A DNA stretch of 64,000 nt. Origin: Cyrtodaria siliqua. Lineage: Eukaryota; Mollusca; Bivalvia; Adapedonta; Hiatellidae. Positions within the stretch are counted from its first letter, which is position 1, and each line of letters starts with the position of its first letter. Positions 1 through 12,784 of the stretch are shown here, piece after piece. The translations under genes were made by a program, and so were the position numbers. The stretch is from assembly GCA_037043455.1 (NCBI GenBank), contig JAWPHD010005603.1:62001-126000 (forward strand), read 5' to 3'. Below the pieces are notes generated by a model. That model worked only from the letters and a program-made list of their open reading frames with translations, did no database searches and was not told where the DNA came from.

Positions 1-635
1 AACAGAGTGCGTATGAAGGATGAAGTTTCCCTTCGACATGCCTCCACCAGGGTGCGTATGAAGGATGAAGCTTCCCTTAGACATGCCTCCACCAGGGTGC
101 GTATGAAGGATGAAGCTACCCTTCGACATGCCTCCACCAGAGTGCGTATTAAGGATGAAGCTTCCCTTCGACATGCCTCCACCAGAGTGCGTATGAAGGA
201 TGAAGCTTCCCTTCGACATGCCTCCACCAGAGTGCGTATGAAGGATGTAGCTTCCCTTCGACATGCCTCCACCAGAGTGCGTATGAAGAATGAAGCTTCC
301 CTTCGACATGCCTCCACCAGAGTGCGTATGAAGGATGAAGCTTCCCTTCGACATGCCTCCACCAGAGTGCGCATGAAGAATAAAGCTTCCCTTAGACATG
401 CCTCCACCAGAGTGCGCATGAAGGATGAAGCTTCCCTTCGACATGCCTCCACCAGAGTGCGCATGAAGGATGAAGCTTCCCTTAGACATGCCTCCACCAG
501 GGTGCGTATGAAGGATGAAGCTTCCCTTCGACATGCCTCCACCAGAGTGCGTATGAAGGATGAAGCTTCCCTTAGACATGCCTCCACCAGGATGCGTATG
601 AAGGATGAAGCTTCCCTTAGACATGCCTCCACCAG
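1..635. repeat. 45-bp minisatellite, about 14 units
   Basis: The unit is a 45-bp direct repeat (core GAAGCTTCCCTTCGACATGC) with scattered substitutions, cut by the window edge. Because 45 is a multiple of 3, one plus-strand frame stays open for 215 codons with a 15-residue period (core KDEASLRHAST). The frame ends right after the array. No splice sites or domain support coding, so I treat it as non-coding; an exon of an upstream gene is a weaker alternative. Confidence 0.93.
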
Positions 636-675
636 CAAATGTATATATTTATAGAAATCTGAGCAGACCAACACT

Positions 676-1860
676 TTTGTTAAAGCTACACCATCCTCAT
701 TTATTTAGCTATGTTACTTTCATGAAAATGTAGTACTATGTGGGTGGGCACTAACGTTTAGGTGTGTGATCACTCACTTATACCATACATAAGATTTTCC
801 ATACGTATTCATGTTAACATTTATACACGAAATAGTAAAGATAAATATAGTTGGAAGTAGCAAATGTATAATAATTCATGGAATTTTATGACTATAATTA
901 CAATAAATTCCAAAGACAAATTGAAGTTCAAATACTGATATGCGTCTAAAACAAACATTAGCCCTGCCCTTGATCGAAGAGACATCAGATAAACTTGGTC
1001 CGGACATTGCCTGGGTAGTACCGGGATTGCTAGATACTCAACTTCAAAATGGTGCGGGCCGAAGAAGGAGTGGCCTGAACAAAAAGTGCCACGGGTGAGA
1101 ACTTGAAGACGGGGGAGGGGAGGGGGTGGGGGGGGGGAGTGGGATGAAGACGGGGGCGGTGAGAGAAGGTTTATTTCTTTTATTTCTTTGTGTTAGTCGG
1201 TTCGTCTTTATTCATAAACTAGGAGAAAATGCGATGTCATGAACGTGTTTTTGTTCAGGCTAATTTATACCAATATCCATCATCAGTTTTTCAATTCATT
1301 GATATGTTTTGAAAAAAGCAATGTGCTTTTATCATGCTATGAGACCCCTTTGCCCACCTATTCTGTCTTCGAAACGTACCATTATCAAATACACTTCTAT
1401 ATATTTATCTTCCAAAATGATTGAAAAAATGCTTTAAATTTACACAAATTATTCAGGGATTGCAGCTTTAGCTTCAGCCAGAAAAGTAAAATAGTGTTAT
1501 TAAGGTCGCCTTATTCAGTCGGAGCATTTTTCGGTTGAAGCATTTTTGTGTGTTTTTCCTTTTTTGTGCTTTTTTCTTTTTTGTTACATCAAAGCCTTTT
1601 TGTCAGTATCTTGTTTATCGACCAAAATTAAATCACCAGGGGGTAAATAATGTTTTGAAAGTTGGTAAAAAGTATTTTTTTTAAACCGAGAATGATGAAT
1701 GATATTAGGAAATACGTCCCAATATATTATACATACACAACGTAAATCACGAGATAATTAACAATTGAGAACACTTTCTCGGTCTGGATGTTTCCAATTG
1801 ATAATTATATCAATATAAAACATTCTTCAAGCAATTCTACGTATTGTTTTTATGTAAAGG
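676..1860. other. Paralogous block A (matches 10.9-13.9 kb)
   Basis: Non-coding, AT-rich sequence resembling 10890-11000 and 12785-13870 in direct orientation, including shared stretches TAAACTAGGAGA, GTGCTTTTATCATG and ATCAAAGCCTTTTTGTCA. A G-rich run lies at 1110-1165. No gene is supported; the 61-codon frame at 1239-1424 has no features. Confidence 0.7.
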
Positions 1861-1892
1861 GGTTAAAAGCTACATGTGACTTTTGCTGATTT

Positions 1893-2395
1893 TATAAATG
1901 ACTGAGTCATCAGAAGCTTCGACTGGTTCGTGAATTAGCCATCAGAAGCTGTTGACTGGTTCGTGACTGAGTCATCAGAAGCTGTTGACTTGTTCGTGAG
2001 TTAGCCATCAGAAGCTGTTGACTGGTTCGTGATTGATACATCAGAGGCTGTTGACTGGTTCGTGACTGAGCCATCAGAAGCTGTTGACTGGTTCGTGACT
2101 GAGTCATCAGAAGCTGTTGACCTGTTCGTGACTGAGCCATCAGAAGCTGTTGACTGGTTCGTGACTGAGTCATCATAAGCTGTTGACTGGTTCGTGACTG
2201 AGTCAGCAGAAGGTGTTGATTGGTTCGTGACTGAGTCATCAGAAGCTGTTGACTGGTTCGTGTCTGAATCATCAGAATGTGTTTACTGGTTCATGACTGA
2301 GCCATCAGAAGCTGTTGACGGGTTCGCGACTGAGTCATTAGAAACTGTTGACTGGTTCGCGACTGAGCCATCAGAAGCTGTTGACTTGTTCGAAG
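1893..2395. repeat. 33-bp minisatellite, about 15 units
   Basis: Direct repeat with core TCAGAAGCTGTTGACTGGTT. The period is 33 bp, so both strands have long open frames (minus strand 1910-2272 with an 11-residue repeat). No codon signal beyond this. The paralogous locus near 14567-14597 has a single unit. Confidence 0.93.
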
Positions 2396-3510
2396 TGAAC
2401 ACTTTGACGCATCTACTTAATTAAATATCAAAACCAAATCACGTTTTAAACCAATGGCTTTGATCACTAATAACGAAATATTGGATTGGACTCACTCAGT
2501 AACCTCGTCTTATTGCCATAAACTTTAATAACCATCATGAACTGTACGTAAAGGGACACGCGGCAATCAGTCTGAAGTATTTATCAATCATTAAACCAGA
2601 GTATATATCCATATTCATCCCAGATTAAACTTAGCAACTCGATTCATTAATCCAGTAGGAATTGACTTTGAACCTGCTTGCATGTAATTATTAAATATAT
2701 GGGATGTATATTCTTATTTACATGTTTAAATGCAATTTGAAGTTTACATTTTTCATTATTCTATCACAGGTTTATAGGTGCAATATATATATAATAAAAA
2801 TATGCAAACAATGTGCTTTGAAAGTATTCACGTAACTATTAATAATAAACATCCGAGCCATGTTTCACAAGAGCTATCGGATGACAGCACGTTCGAATTG
2901 TCAAGGCGTTATCTATTTACTGGGTTACCAAGTTAAAAAAGGGGCATAATTCCGTAAACTTAATAACGGAGTTACGGCACTTGTTTCTACGAGTTCTTCT
3001 TTTGATAGTGAATACATGTGTAAAGTTTCTGTCAAGCAGTCTCTGAGATATGAGCTCACCGAAAATTAACTAAGTACAAAAAGGGGCATACCATTGTCGA
3101 TATAGGTTGCATAGTTATGTGACTTGTGCGTGATATGTTATCTATCTATAATAAATACATGTGTGAAGTTTTATTGAATTCTGTCATGCATTTTCTGAGA
3201 TATGAGATTACCGAAAAAAGGTTAACTAACGGTAACGCCGACGCCAACGCCGGGGTGAGTAGAATGGCTTAAAGTCGAGCTAAAATCTCACGGGACGCCG
3301 CAAGTTTAAATAAAAGGAATTGTATATGCCTATTTAAGACTGAATACATTGCAAAGTACAAAACCAGAGGAGCAAAATGGTCCTGAATCAACCACCTTAT
3401 AATTGTTTGCAAAGATGAACTTTTCATTACTTGCATAACAGAATTAGATCATTCAGTCAATGGCGCGCCATCGAAAATTTCCGCGCTCGCCTTAAAGTAT
3501 TCAGGCCCAG
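2396..3510. other. AT-rich intergenic DNA with a mollusc-type dispersed repeat
   Basis: No gene seen. Part of 2450-2800 matches block B near 14640-14740 and 15680-15860. About 2938-3295 looks like a non-autonomous repeat: it starts near AAAGGGGCATAATTCCG and ends with GCCGACGCCAACGCCGG and AGTCGAGCTAAAA, an ending style seen in other repeats of this window. Confidence 0.5.
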
Positions 3511-3514
3511 TAAA

Positions 3515-4235
3515 TATGTATATAGTTACAGGGTGGGGATATCAACCGTTTCCAAGTTATAATCAAGGGGCTATGTCCCCATGGGTGGAGATGGACCTCA
3601 GGGCCAAAAACTGGTTGAATGGTTGTATCCTTCGGTTCATGCCCAGTAAGTGTATGGTTATATGGTGGGAATGTCAACGATTTTCAATATATGACACAAG
3701 GGATATATGTCCTCAGGGGTGGAGATGGACCACAGGGCCGATGCTGCTGGACGGTTGTATCCGTCTACTCATCCCCAGTAAGTCTATATATGTCTTTAAG
3801 GTGGGGGAATCTCAACAGTTTACAAGTTATGACGGTCCAGGGGTTATGTCCCCAGTGATGGAAATAGACCCCAGCGCTGATGCTGGATGGATGGTTGTAT
3901 CCAGCTCTTTATGTTCAGTAACTTGCAGTAAGTGTGTATGGCGATTTTAAAGGTTTCCAAGTTATGATCCAAGGGCTATTTCCCGAGAGGTGGGGACGGA
4001 CCCTGAAACCGATGCTTTTCGATGGTTATCTCCGTCTGTTCATACCTATTAAGTGTAAAATACTAATACTAATACTACTACTAATAATAATAATAAAGAC
4101 TTTATTTAACGAGAGTATATATGGTTATAGGGTGGGGATCTCAACGGATTGCAAGTTATGAACCAGGTATATACGTCCCTTGGGACCGATGCTGGTTGAA
4201 TAGTTGTATCCGTCTGTTCATGCTCAGTAAGTCTA
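3515..4235. repeat. ~131-bp tandem repeat, about 5 diverged units
   Basis: Successive units share GGTGGGGAT, CAAGTTATGA, GGGCTATGTCCCC, GGTTGTATCCGTCTGTTCAT and CAGTAAGTGTATAT. An ACTAATACT/AATAAT microsatellite lies at 4060-4095. Overlapping open frames here (3516-3950, 3619-3858) follow from the repeat and are not called as genes. Confidence 0.85.
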
Positions 4236-5394
4236 TAAATGTGGTTCCAGAGAAGAACATATGTTAAGGTTGTCCCTATACAAGTCCTTGTAAAACATGT
4301 GACGCTGCAGTGGGACCAAATTTTACTCCATGGTCGATTTTAACAAACTTGATAGAGGACCATAAGCTTATGACACATGCAAAATATTAGACCTGTAGCT
4401 CATGTAGTTTCATACAGACTTGCACTTATCCTTCCGTACGTCCGTCCGTACATCCCAAAAACCTGTGTCGCGCGATCCTCCATAACTATTTAACCCACGG
4501 TCGCGAAACTTTACAGGAATGTTGACCAGCAAGTGCGCACCTAAGTTGAACGGGTTTATCAGTGTTTATGTTCATTACCAAAATGCTATGGCATAGTGTC
4601 CTTAGTGGGGCATCCGTGTCCTATGGACACATTTCTAGTTTCCTATGTAACTCTTATATAAATCTATGACACCCATTGTGGGGCCAGTTTTTACCCTACG
4701 GCTACCATTTGAACAATATGGGTAAAGGTCCATAGTCTTATGCTATATCTTTACGTTGTGGTATCAGAGGAGAAGATTCGTTTTTCTATATAATTATGTC
4801 TATATTAAACATGTGACTCCTGGGACGGAGCCAAATTTAACGTTATGGTCGCCATTTGAACAAAATTGATAGAGGACCATACGCTGATGGTAAATCATAA
4901 TTTTAAACCTTTATCTCTTGCAGTTTTAGAGGAGACATTTTTAGCTCACCTGAACCGAAGGCTCGTCTGAGCTATTGTGACCACTTTTCGTCCGTCTGTC
5001 CGTCCGTCAACAATTGCTTCAAACTACATCTCCTCAGTAAACGCTTGGAGAATTTTGACCAAACTTCACATGGATGATCCCGAGATCACTGTTTTTCAGA
5101 TTTGTTAAAATTAGGTCAATGCGACATCCAAGATGGCCGTCATTACCTTTAAAGGTCAAAACCTTTAAACAAATATTCTTCTCAAGAACCACTGAACTTT
5201 CTACAGTTTTTCTTTATTAATGATCGCCAACTGTAATTTTGCAGCCATCATGGATATCGAACTGGACATTTATTTAGGAAGAATTGTCGTCATGATCATT
5301 TCTTAGAGAAGTTTCCATGTCAGTACGATGCATTATTGAACAGAAGTAAAACTGCCCATCATACGTAGTTTAAATATATTGAAAACAAAAGCGA
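4236..5394. other. Diverged dispersed repeats
   Basis: A unit with GTGGGACCAAATTT and TTGATAGAGGACCATA recurs near 4305, 4680 and 4830. At 4935-5330 is a repeat starting TTTAGCTCACCTGAACC with a CCGTCTGTCCGTCCGTC run, a type common in bivalve genomes (from general knowledge). No gene seen. Confidence 0.5.
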
Positions 5395-5705
5395 CCATCT
5401 AAGGACCAAAGCAACGAAAATCTTAGGACCAAAGTGGCGACCATCTTAGGATCAAAATGGCGACCATCTTAGGACCAAAGTGGCGACCATCTTAGGACCA
5501 AAGTGGCGACCATCTTAGGACCAAGGTGGCGACCATCTTAGGATCAAAATGGCGACCATCTTAGGACCAAAGTGGCGACCATCTTAGGACCAAGTGGCGA
5601 CCATCTTAGGACCACAGTGGCGACCATCTTAGGACCAAAGTGGCGACCATCTTAGGACCAAACTGGCCATCATCTTAGGACAAAAGTGGCGAAATCTTAT
5701 GAACA
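5395..5705. repeat. 23-bp minisatellite, about 13 units
   Basis: Unit core GTGGCGACCATCTTAGGACC, nearly perfect. The paralogous sequence at about 15418-15445 has one such motif only. Confidence 0.93.
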
Positions 5706-7020
5706 AAGTGGAACATTTCATTAAAAAAGACACACGTACAGTGTGCAACTGAAACATGTGTCATCCCTGAAACAATTGAACAATGGTAAAAACCCTTGCC
5801 CAAAACTTGACCTTCAACTTTACCTTTTGAGGCGGCGGGTTACAACCCTTAGGATTACTCACTAACATATATACTGAAAGAAAGAAATTTAGCAAGTAAA
5901 TATGGATATCTGGCTTAAATAAATATATTGTAATTTTATAATGTGAAGTGTTTGAAAACATTGAAATGACATAGGGTGATATTCTTTCCATCTGTTATTT
6001 GTGTTCCAATGTAAGTATCAGAGTTATCTCTCATTTAGTTAAAACGTCATATTTCACATTTAAAAAATACGAATATGGTAAAGGGCTTGATTAAACTTGA
6101 CCTCATATACTTACTCTCAGATATGAAACATATGATATGCCATGTTCTATCACTAGTCTATATTCTAGGGTAGATTTTGGCTCGAGTTATTTTTCAAATA
6201 AATAAAATGCTTGTAGATCAGTTTTACTTTCAAAACAATGTTTAGTGACAATAAAGCAAGAGGCACGCGTCACTACTAAGTATTGTATTTCATTTCTAAA
6301 CTGCGTAATAAATAATGGATTCTCGTCAAACAAATATAATATGGACGTTGTTTTATGAGTCTGACAACACAATGCCCCATTGCACACACATTAAATGCAA
6401 AGTTGCGAACAAAAACGAGTTTTATTATAAACTAAAGATATGTATAATGTAAATTAACAGCCTCAACTAGCAGTAAAGACGAGTATTAGATACCAACTTA
6501 AAGCTTTCTTTAAAGTGTCGACTAATTGTTCCACCTAAGTAAGTTGACATCAGTCATTAACATTAATAAGTGATTATTTTGAATCCTTTTCACATGTTTG
6601 TAACATCTTCGTATGTCTGTATAATAAGCAATGTAAATTGCAAAACATTTCTGAATAAAATATTGTTTAAACTAATAAGAGATTATAATATGGCATACAG
6701 TGTGTGAAAAAACACCAAAAAAAGGTTGAATAGTTTAGATTTTGAATCTAGTTATTTCCCTGTATGAAAATCTGTAATTGTTCAAGTAAATAAAATGCTT
6801 ATAGAACCGAACCTATAGATGATCGCGTTTAACTGTCACTATAGGGCCATTATATTTTGATAAATCGTTTTACGAACCCTCCTACGACAAAACGAAATGA
6901 GGCATTTTATTTTTTCGTAAGGAATTTTATAGTTTATTGCGGGTTTTTTTAACCTCCCAGATGTTAATCAAACATTTCATTATATTTTCCTTTGCCACGA
7001 AATAAAAATAGCTTTTCCAA
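5706..7020. other. AT-rich intergenic DNA
   Basis: No gene seen. About 5735-5880 resembles 15470-15600 (block B). About 6187-6270 resembles 10385-10435 in sequence, both sides of the retrotransposon. Short frames here have no recognisable features. Confidence 0.45.
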
Positions 7021-7177
7021 ATAAAATAATAATAATAATAATAATAAAATCTATCTATCTATGTTGTACTGCCGACTCCTTCTGGAAGGAATGAGTGCAC
7101 GATGTTAGTAAGAAGTGAGAGGATAAAAATTGACAATAAAGGGTTTTATTATCAATAGTGAAAAAGGAAACAAGATG

Positions 7178-7214
7178 TGTTAGGTTAGGTTAGGTTAGGT
7201 TAGGTTAGGTTAGT
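7178..7214. repeat. (TTAGG)n, about 7 copies
   Basis: A perfect pentamer run on the plus strand in the LINE 3' untranslated region. TTAGG is the arthropod-type telomere repeat; molluscs use TTAGGG, so this is most simply a microsatellite of the element. Confidence 0.9.
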
Positions 7215-7264
7215 GAGACTAAAAAGTGAAAGATAAAAGGTAGAAGATAAAACAGTGCGCTGGC

Positions 7265-8853
7265 CTAGTACTGGATTGTAGCCACAGCCTGCTTGAACGA
7301 ATCAAGATCAGGGCCTGGGATGGCTACAATTTGACTTGGCAGTTGATTCCAGAGTACAAATGAATGTGGAAAAAAGGAATATTTCTGATAGTCTTTGGAG
7401 ACTTGGATCTGCCTAAAGCTTAATTGGGGCATTGATTTTGTCATTCTGAGGGGTTTCTGAATATAATTAGGCAAATTAATAGCAACATGACCATGGTAGA
7501 TCTTAAAGAACATAACAAGTCTTGCATCAAGTCTCCTGTATTCAAGCGTTCTCCAGCCCAGACTTTCCTGCATAGCAGTTACACTTGAGTAAGGCGAGAA
7601 GTCGTGCTTTACCCATCTGATGGCCCGTCTCTGGGTCATTTCAATGTTATTAATGTTGGTGATTGTATAAGGACTCCCGACTGTTGATGAATATTCCACT
7701 TGTGGACGCATTAGAGTTTTATAGGCAAGCTGACGGACCTGTTGGTTTTTAGTGGTGATATTTCTTTTTAGAAAGCCAAGTGTTTTATTTGCAGTTGTAG
7801 AGATCCTGGAAATGTGGACGTTCCAGCTCATGTCAGTTGATATATCCACGCCAAGATATTTTGCATGGGAGACAGATTCCAAGATATGACCATGGAGATA
7901 ATATTGATGCTTTATGATAATTTTAGATTTTGAAATGTGAAGAACCTGGCACTTAGAGGGATTGAATTCCATATCCCAGTTATTTTCCCAGATGTCAAGC
8001 TGATGGAGATCTTGTTGGAGTGTGTTGCAATCGGAAATTGAATTGATGATTAAGTAAACTGCTGTATCATCAGTAAATAGGCGAACTTGTGAATTTATAT
8101 TGGATGGTAGGTCATTTATGTATAGAAGAAAAAGTAGGGGGTCCAGAACTGACCCTTGGGGCACCCCCTGAAGTTACAGGAACAGCAGTGATCGCCGTCT
8201 AAAACCACTGTCTGACTCCTGCCTGAAAGAAAGGATTGTATCCAGTTGACCACCTGTGGGCATACATCGTGTTCCTGTAGTTTGTAGATCAGTTTGGAAT
8301 GATTAACTTTGTCAAATGCTTTACTAAAATCAAGTAGTACTAAATCTGTTTGTTTTCCAGAGGCGGTGTTATTAATGAGATTGTCAGTTAGTTGTAATAG
8401 TTGTGTTTCACATGAAAGTTTTTCTCTAAAACCATGCTGGAGATCATATAAGATAGTATGTTCTCTGAAGTGTGAGGAAAGGTTAGAAGCTACAATGTGC
8501 TCCAGAGTTTTACATAGAATGCAAGTAAGGGATATTGGTCGGTAGTTTGATGGATCACTGGTGTCGCCTTTCTTGAATAGGGGGCATACATTGGCCTTAG
8601 TCCAGTCGCTTGGAACAGTACCTGTGGACAGAGATTTGTTAAAAATGTTGGTAATTATATCTGCTATCTCATTTTTCAGCTCTTTGAGAACAACGTGTTT
8701 GATCTGGTCGGGTCCAGCAGCTTTATCAGCTTTTAGGTTTGCCAACAGTTTTAGTACTCCAGGTATTGTGACGTTAATATTCTTGGACTGTGGAAATTTA
8801 CAATATTTTAGTGGGTTTAAGTGTCTCAGGTTTATAAGACATGACTGTTTCAA
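7265..8853 (-). pseudogene. Reverse transcriptase part of the LINE
   Basis: 8853-8116 carries AAGPDQIKHVVLKEL, WTKANVCPLFKKGD, NYRPISLTCILCKTLE and LLDFSKAFDKVNH (RT motifs 0-4). The frame then shifts by one in a G run, and 8164-7265 continues with MPQGSVLDPLLFLLYINDLP and the catalytic LFTDDTAVYL (FTDD in place of the usual FADD). It ends with LWNQLPSQIVAIPGPDLDSF, a typical LINE C-terminus. The frameshift falls inside the PQGS motif. Confidence 0.93.
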
Positions 8854-9248
8854 AGAAAGCGGAGGAGTTTAAGAAAAGACAGATTGGAACTGGTTATTTA
8901 ATATATTTGCCTTGTCAGTGTTGTTTGTTTTTAAGTTTTCTGTGACTGGGTCTTTAAGTTGTGAGGTACTTTGTGAGTCTTGTTTAAGAGTTTTTAATAA
9001 GTGAGTACAGCCTCTTAGTTGAGAGTTTACTTCTAGAGGTTGACTGTCCAGGCTCTGCAATGTTGAGAATGTTCTCAAGATATGAGTCATGTGACTTTTT
9101 GATTTTTCCTTTTATTATTAGTTTCATTGCTTTGAAAGAATTTTGTAATTTTATATCTGATTTATTTTGTTTTGCTTTAGTGTACAATCTGTCTCTTTTG
9201 CAGATAAGCTTTTTTTATTTCTTTAGTGATCCAAGGTAGGGACTTTTT

Positions 9249-10337
9249 TTAACCAATTTTCTCCATGGGTACGAACTTAGAAATCCCAGTGTTGATGCTG
9301 TTTGTAAACTTGATCCAGAGATCCTCAAATGAGATGTTGTCAGAGTCTTGCAAAATTTGCACTTTGGATGCAACCATGTGGCGTTTGAAATCTGTCCAGT
9401 TAGCCTTGTGATAAAGTGGCATATTCCGTGGTTTTTGTTTGAGTATACTGGGTCTGGCATTGACCTCAGCCATGACAACATCATGATCTGATATGCCAGG
9501 CAGGATTTGGACTTTATTTACGAATGTGGGATTTGTTGTCAATAAAAGGTCTAAAGTATTGTTGTTTCGAGTATGTTCATTTACCATTTGTGTTAGACTG
9601 TTATCATCAATAATATTGAGGAATTTTTCATAAACGTTTGACGAGTTACACCCAGGATTTAGAGAAGGAGTGTGTTCTGGGTCCCATGATAACTTGGGGA
9701 AGTTAAAATCGCCTAGGATGAAAAGGGTCCCTTTGATTTTGCATGCAAGGTCAAGACTTTTCTCCAATTCGAGCAAACTCTGTAAGTCTTGTTCATGAAG
9801 TCTGTAATATGATGCAACCAGCAAAGGTTTACAGCCATTTACTTGCAATTTAACCCATAGAATTTCGCAGTCCGTTTTAAGTTGTGGTTGCTCAGTTTCT
9901 AGAATGTTGTTCTTGACAAGGATAAAAACATCACCACCTTTACCTTTGGCTCTGTAATTTCTGAAAACTGAGTAACCAAGAGATGTTGGAAATATTTCAT
10001 TGGAGAAATGATCTTTAGTCAGCCACGATTCTGTACCGGTGACTATGTCTGGTTTCTCTGTGTGCAGTAAGTGCTGGAATTCAAGTTTCTTATTTACAAT
10101 TGATTGACAGTTTGTGTATAGTATTTTAAGCTTTGTTATATATTTATGCTGTTATTTTGATGTTTGCAGTGGAGTTTTAGGGCTAGAGCTAGTCTGTGGG
10201 GATCTGCTGTCCTCCGATAGCGAAGAGAAGCTATTGTTTGATAATAATAAACTAGATAAACGAGACGCATTCATATTGTCGCAAATTGTGCATGACTCGT
10301 GAAAATCCCTCCTCATACAGCGATTCTCTGTCTTCAT
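9249..10337 (-). pseudogene. APE endonuclease part of the LINE
   Basis: Starting at ATG 10337 (MKTENRCMRRDFHESC), the frame has a stop at 10152 and then continues in the same frame. It gives KILYTNCQSIVNKKLEFQHL (catalytic-Asn region), PDIVTGTESWLT (Glu), LFILGDFNFPKLSW (DxN) and ILPGISDHDVVMAEV (SDH), the four canonical EEP motifs in order. The frame ends at 9249; the linker to RT is in other frames (8984-9187, 8869-9090). Confidence 0.9.
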
Positions 10338-10385
10338 AGTTCGTAAAACAAATATTCAAATAATTATTGTCTTACATCATAGAAA

Positions 10386-12784
10386 TGTTCTTGTTTTCAA
10401 AATACTGTTTAGTGAAAATGAAGCAAGACTGCTGTGAGTCCCTTTAAAATTGAGAAAAAAGTTAAAAATAAGTAACTATAAAGAGATGTTAACAAGACTG
10501 CATAACACCTATTGTTTTCACACCAGGTGTACAAAAAATAGAATAGTGTTTAAACGTTTCTCAACACTATTACAATAATAGTTATACGACACACACAGCG
10601 TCTGATCTTTTTACATATATACGGAATGTATAGTAAGAAAGGAATTTCAGTTGTCAATAGAGGATTACAAATAAACGAGAATATAAATGAAAATGAACAT
10701 ATTTGTACAAGTGAAAATAGATCATCTTTATATTAAATGTGTATATATTTAAACATGAAATTGAAACAAAATTGCATTTTTTCTTTAAAAGCATTCGATT
10801 CTGTAACCTGTGACGCATAAGCAATAGCAGATGGCTGGGTGTTTAATTTCATCCAAATTTTGATTACGTGCAGTTATGTATGTTAACAATAGCTGTACAT
10901 ACACCATCCCTATTTATTTAGCTGAGTAACGTTCATGAATATGAAGTACTTTATGGGTTGGCCCTAACCTGTAAGTGTGTGGTCACCCACACATACCCAA
11001 ATCAATTATATTATAGTGCTCGTCAAATTGTCTAGCCATAGGCACGTAGTCGTCGTGGAGAGAGCATATACCACTATCGTAGCTGTGGGTGACAGAGATC
11101 GGTGTGTCCCCTACGGCAGTCACTATGTATTTAACTTAAGTTTGTGGAAGGAGAAAGAAAATGAATTGCTTGTTTCCCGACGATTGATCCTACATCCAGC
11201 CATTTAGCAACAAACGAAGCCAGACTACACTAGAAATGTCGGATCTCCGACTAATGCCCCCACTAAACGCAAACTTTCCAAGTGTGTGACCGTGACCTTG
11301 TGGTCGCAGGTGATCAGAATTATGACGAAAGTTTTGTGTACGACCTTAATAATTAAAAATAAAATATGAAAGTAATTCGCAAAGCATTTTAAAAATATGA
11401 GCAAAAACGAACGGACAAGGCCTCTACTAGTTTTTTACTAGTTTTGGCGGAGGCAGAATGCGTAACAAGTCATTTCTAAACAAGGCGGTGTGTATGACAG
11501 ATTACCAGTGACAGTGTGGCTCTAAAAATATCATTGCGAGGGAACACCACCCAGCTGTACAACTGAACAGCAACACATAGTGAATGTAGGAGACAGCCAG
11601 AGGCACCGACAATTCACTATCGCCACGACCTACAGATCGGATATAGCCGCAACACCCCCACCAGACACATTTCAAACGTCCTTAAACGTTAACGACGCAT
11701 TCATGATCAACTCAAAAGTTCGAACTATATTATGCAATAACGGGGCGCCGGAACTTTGACCTCAGTACTACACACACGACAGCCCACCACATCAAATCTT
11801 CAAACTGTAACCCACTACACACACGACAGCCCACCACATCAAATCTTCAAACTGTAACCCCACTGCACACACGACAGCCCACCACATCAAATCTTCAAAC
11901 TGTAACCCCATGAAAATAGAACCGATCATGCATCGAGGCTCTAATCTTTTTTTTTCTTCTTTTCTTTTTATATTTCAAACTGCTTAATTTCACAAACCAG
12001 TGAACAGATAAAGCAAATTACAGCAATAACATACATGTATAAATACATAACACAATGACGGAACTAATAGGAAACGACTATCTACATAATATTACTAATG
12101 ATAGTTGAGAAAAATAGTACATGAGTCAAGAAAATTACATTCGCTTTTAACTATACTAACTTTTACATTTATTAAATTTTTAACAGTTCAGATACTTATT
12201 TTACGGACTAAACGACTAAGCTATTAAACCGAATCGAACTACGAAAAATGACATGCACGATTAATATGCAATCAAACTTACTGTAGTCACCATCCCAGCC
12301 CAAATGTATGATCGACGTTTTCTTAAATTATCCATAAGATAAAACCAGCTTACACTTGGTGTATTGCAATCTACTGTATTGGTGAAAACAACAACAAAAA
12401 AGGCTGACTATGCTAATTAAAACGTAAAGTGAAAGCATAACCATGGGATTACTGAAGCGATGGTGTTGAGTATCGAACTTGGCCCAGACAATGTGCCCAT
12501 ATACAATTTGACAACTTTTGGAGAATATTTGATAACAGTTATCAAGTTATAGTCCAGAAACCGTATATTTCGTGAATTTTTACCAAGAGGCATAACTCTG
12601 GAATTAATGAGACGATGTGCTGATTAATGAATTCGGCCGAGACATTGTGCCCATATACAATTTGACCAAGGTTGGTGAAGATTGGATAACAATTACCCAA
12701 ATTAGAAAACATTTTCGACACGGACGCACGCACATGGGTAACACTTGATTCCCTGTCACCATTCATCGAATGGCATAACAAAAC
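10386..12784. other. AT-rich intergenic DNA, block B start
   Basis: No gene supported. 10890-11000 resembles 680-790. 11405-11700 is less AT-rich but has no convincing frame. A T/C-rich tract lies at 11947-11975. 12440-12780 contains two diverged copies of a repeat with GACATTGTGCCCATATACAA (near 12490 and 12640). Confidence 0.4.
11768..11908. repeat. 48-bp tandem repeat, 3 units
   Basis: Three nearly identical units with CACACACGACAGCCCACCAC and CTTCAAACTGTAACCC. Confidence 0.93.

Larger units (their letters stand above)
7021..10385 (-). mobile_element. Broken non-LTR retrotransposon (APE-RT)
   Basis: A 3.3-kb minus-strand element. Reading downward from 10337: N-terminal region, apurinic endonuclease, linker, reverse transcriptase, and a C-terminal WNQLP-type tail. 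It ends in a 3' untranslated region with a (TTAGG)n run and GATAGATAGA/TTATTATTA simple repeats (7025-7060). The architecture suggests a CR1/L2 or Jockey-like single-ORF LINE; clade not resolved. In-frame stops (10152, 8869) and frameshifts (including a G-run at about 8165) make it dead. Confidence 0.92.

Noticed and set aside
1910..2424. ORFs on both strands in the 33-bp array
   Set aside because: Produced by the 3n repeat period; the paralogous single-copy locus has no frame.
7178..7214. (TTAGG)n as a telomere remnant
   Set aside because: Only about 7 pentamers, located in a LINE 3' region; mollusc telomeres are TTAGGG.
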